Source of the DNA: an uncultured Frankineae bacterium
Lineage (GTDB): Bacteria > Actinomycetota > Actinomycetes > Mycobacteriales > SCTD01
DNA: 9,580 nucleotides
NCBI GenBank assembly: GCA_902805805.1
Contig: CADCUE010000175.1
Span: 1 to 9,580, forward strand
Direction of reading: 5' to 3'
Position numbers and translations under genes: made by a program. The notes under the pieces were generated by a model. That model made no database searches, was not told the DNA's origin, and worked only from the letters and a program-made list of their open reading frames with translations. Shown here one piece after another: positions 8,551 through 9,580 of this stretch. Positions within the stretch are counted from its first letter, which is position 1. Every line of letters starts with the position of its first letter.

Positions 8551-9580
8551 TTGTCCGCCCCCGCCCGTCCCGCCGACGTCGTCGTCGAGGCGCTGGTCGA
8601 CCGCGCGCGCTCTGAGGGACGTCTGTCCCTCGAGCAGCTGCGCACGTCGTTCGACGCCGCCGGCATCGGTCCGACCGAGGCCCGAGCCGTGCTCCGCGAG
8701 CTGTCGGAGCAGGGGGCCGTCGTCATGTCCGACGACCTGGCGTCCCCCAAGCCCACCCGGGCCCGCCGCGCCGCGGCGAAGTCGCCCACCAGCAAGTCGT
8801 CGGTCGCTCGACCGGCCAAGCGGGCCGCCGGCCCGCAGGAGAAGCGTCCTGCCGGACGCACCGTGGCGGACGGCACCGCCGTCGAGCCGCTCGTGGAGGA
8901 GCCCAGCTTGTCTGTCCAGACGCCCGTCCAGACCCCTGTCCCCGACCTGGTCGTCACCCCCGCGCGCACCCGGCGCAAGGCTGACCCGGTCGTCGAGAAG
9001 ACAGCCCCTCCCGCGGTGAAGCCCGCGGTCAAGCAGACCAAGGCCGAGGCCGAGGCGGCCGTGCTCGAGGCTGCCCAGCCCGACGGCGACACGGTGTTCG
9101 CCGAGCCCGTCGCCGCACCCGTCGTCGTCGCCGACGAGGACAAGCCCCTGGCGCTGGACGAGCCGCCGCCCGGCATCGACCTGGTCAAGGCCTACCTCCG
9201 CGAGATCGGCCGGGTCGCGCTGCTGACCGCCGAGATGGAGGTCGACCTGGCCAAGCGCATCGAGGCCGGCCTGTTCGCCACGGAGAAGCTGCGCCAGCAC
9301 AGCGTCGGCGAGACCAAGGTCCCGGCCGCGATGCGCCGCGACCTCGTCGAGATCGAGCGGGACGGCGAGGTGGCCAAGCGCCACCTGCTGGAGGCCAACC
9401 TGCGCCTGGTCGTCTCGCTGGCCAAGCGCTACCAGGGCCGCGGGCTCGACCTGCTCGACCTCGTGCAGGAGGGCAACCTCGGCCTGGTCCGCGCGGTGGA
9501 GAAGTTCGACTACGCCAAGGGCTACAAGTTCTCCACCTACGCCACGTGGTGGATCCGCCAGGCGCTCCAGCGGGCGCTGG
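8551..9580 (+). CDS. Second sigma-70 factor with region 1.1 (partial, runs off window)
   Basis: Paralogue of the sigma gene at 6620-7909; the first 343 residues are present. TTG 8551 is the start because AGGAG (8538-8542) lies 8 nt upstream and the frame, open only from an in-frame TGA at 8359, has no earlier ATG, GTG or TTG. Residues 10-62 look like sigma region 1.1 ([13 protein letters not shown]...[11 protein letters not shown]). They are followed by a basic Lys/Arg/Ala linker (about 67-110) as in HrdB, and a variable stretch. Region 1.2 starts at D210, and region 2 runs from about residue 275 to the edge. Region 2.4 reads [12 protein letters not shown]333, W334 and Q337 are kept, but Q340 stands where E. 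coli RpoD and the neighbouring sigma have the threonine acting at the -12 base pair. It has its own leader with an apparent SigR-type promoter. Regions 3 and 4 lie beyond the window. Confidence 0.92.
   Translation, partial: MSAPARPADVVVEALVDRARSEGRLSLEQLRTSFDAAGIGPTEARAVLRELSEQGAVVMSDDLASPKPTRARRAAAKSPTSKSSVARPAKRAAGPQEKRPAGRTVADGTAVEPLVEEPSLSVQTPVQTPVPDLVVTPARTRRKADPVVEKTAPPAVKPAVKQTKAEAEAAVLEAAQPDGDTVFAEPVAAPVVVADEDKPLALDEPPPGIDLVKAYLREIGRVALLTAEMEVDLAKRIEAGLFATEKLRQHSVGETKVPAAMRRDLVEIERDGEVAKRHLLEANLRLVVSLAKRYQGRGLDLLDLVQEGNLGLVRAVEKFDYAKGYKFSTYATWWIRQALQRAL

Overview
The window looks like chromosomal DNA of a very GC-rich actinomycete (Actinomycetota). Coding third positions are almost always G or C, GTG and TTG starts are common, hairpins after genes lack T-tracts, and the protein matches I recognise (AcnR, AcnA, HrdB/SigA-type sigma factors) are actinobacterial in style. 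The genus cannot be named from this sequence alone. I see no insertion sequence, phage gene, tRNA, rRNA or CRISPR array; this is core-type gene content.

Left part (1-2450): a small disordered minus-strand protein is divergent from a GT20 glycosyltransferase of the trehalose-6-phosphate synthase type. That enzyme is followed by a 48-residue two-helix membrane protein resembling DUF6131, a strong 16-bp hairpin terminator, and another small disordered protein of 61 residues.

Middle (2550-6190): the aconitase unit. A TetR-family regulator closely resembling AcnR of Corynebacterium glutamicum precedes aconitase AcnA. Upstream of acnR lies a near-match to the published AcnR operator, inside a promoter whose -10 element is placed for a leaderless GTG start. 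acnR-acn is therefore probably an autoregulated pair in which AcnR represses aconitase, the second TCA-cycle step. A hairpin follows acn by 5 nt.

Right part (6190-9580): a gene-free stretch carrying an interrupted inverted repeat, then a principal-type sigma-70 gene, a small zincin-type metalloprotease gene, and the start of a second paralogous sigma-70 gene cut by the window edge. The first sigma gene has an acidic N-terminus and an HrdB-like core. The second has a region 1.1 domain and a basic linker, an altered residue at the -12-contacting position of region 2.4, and a promoter that fits the thiol-stress sigma SigR/SigH consensus. This tandem of sigma genes under different control is the most interesting part of the window.
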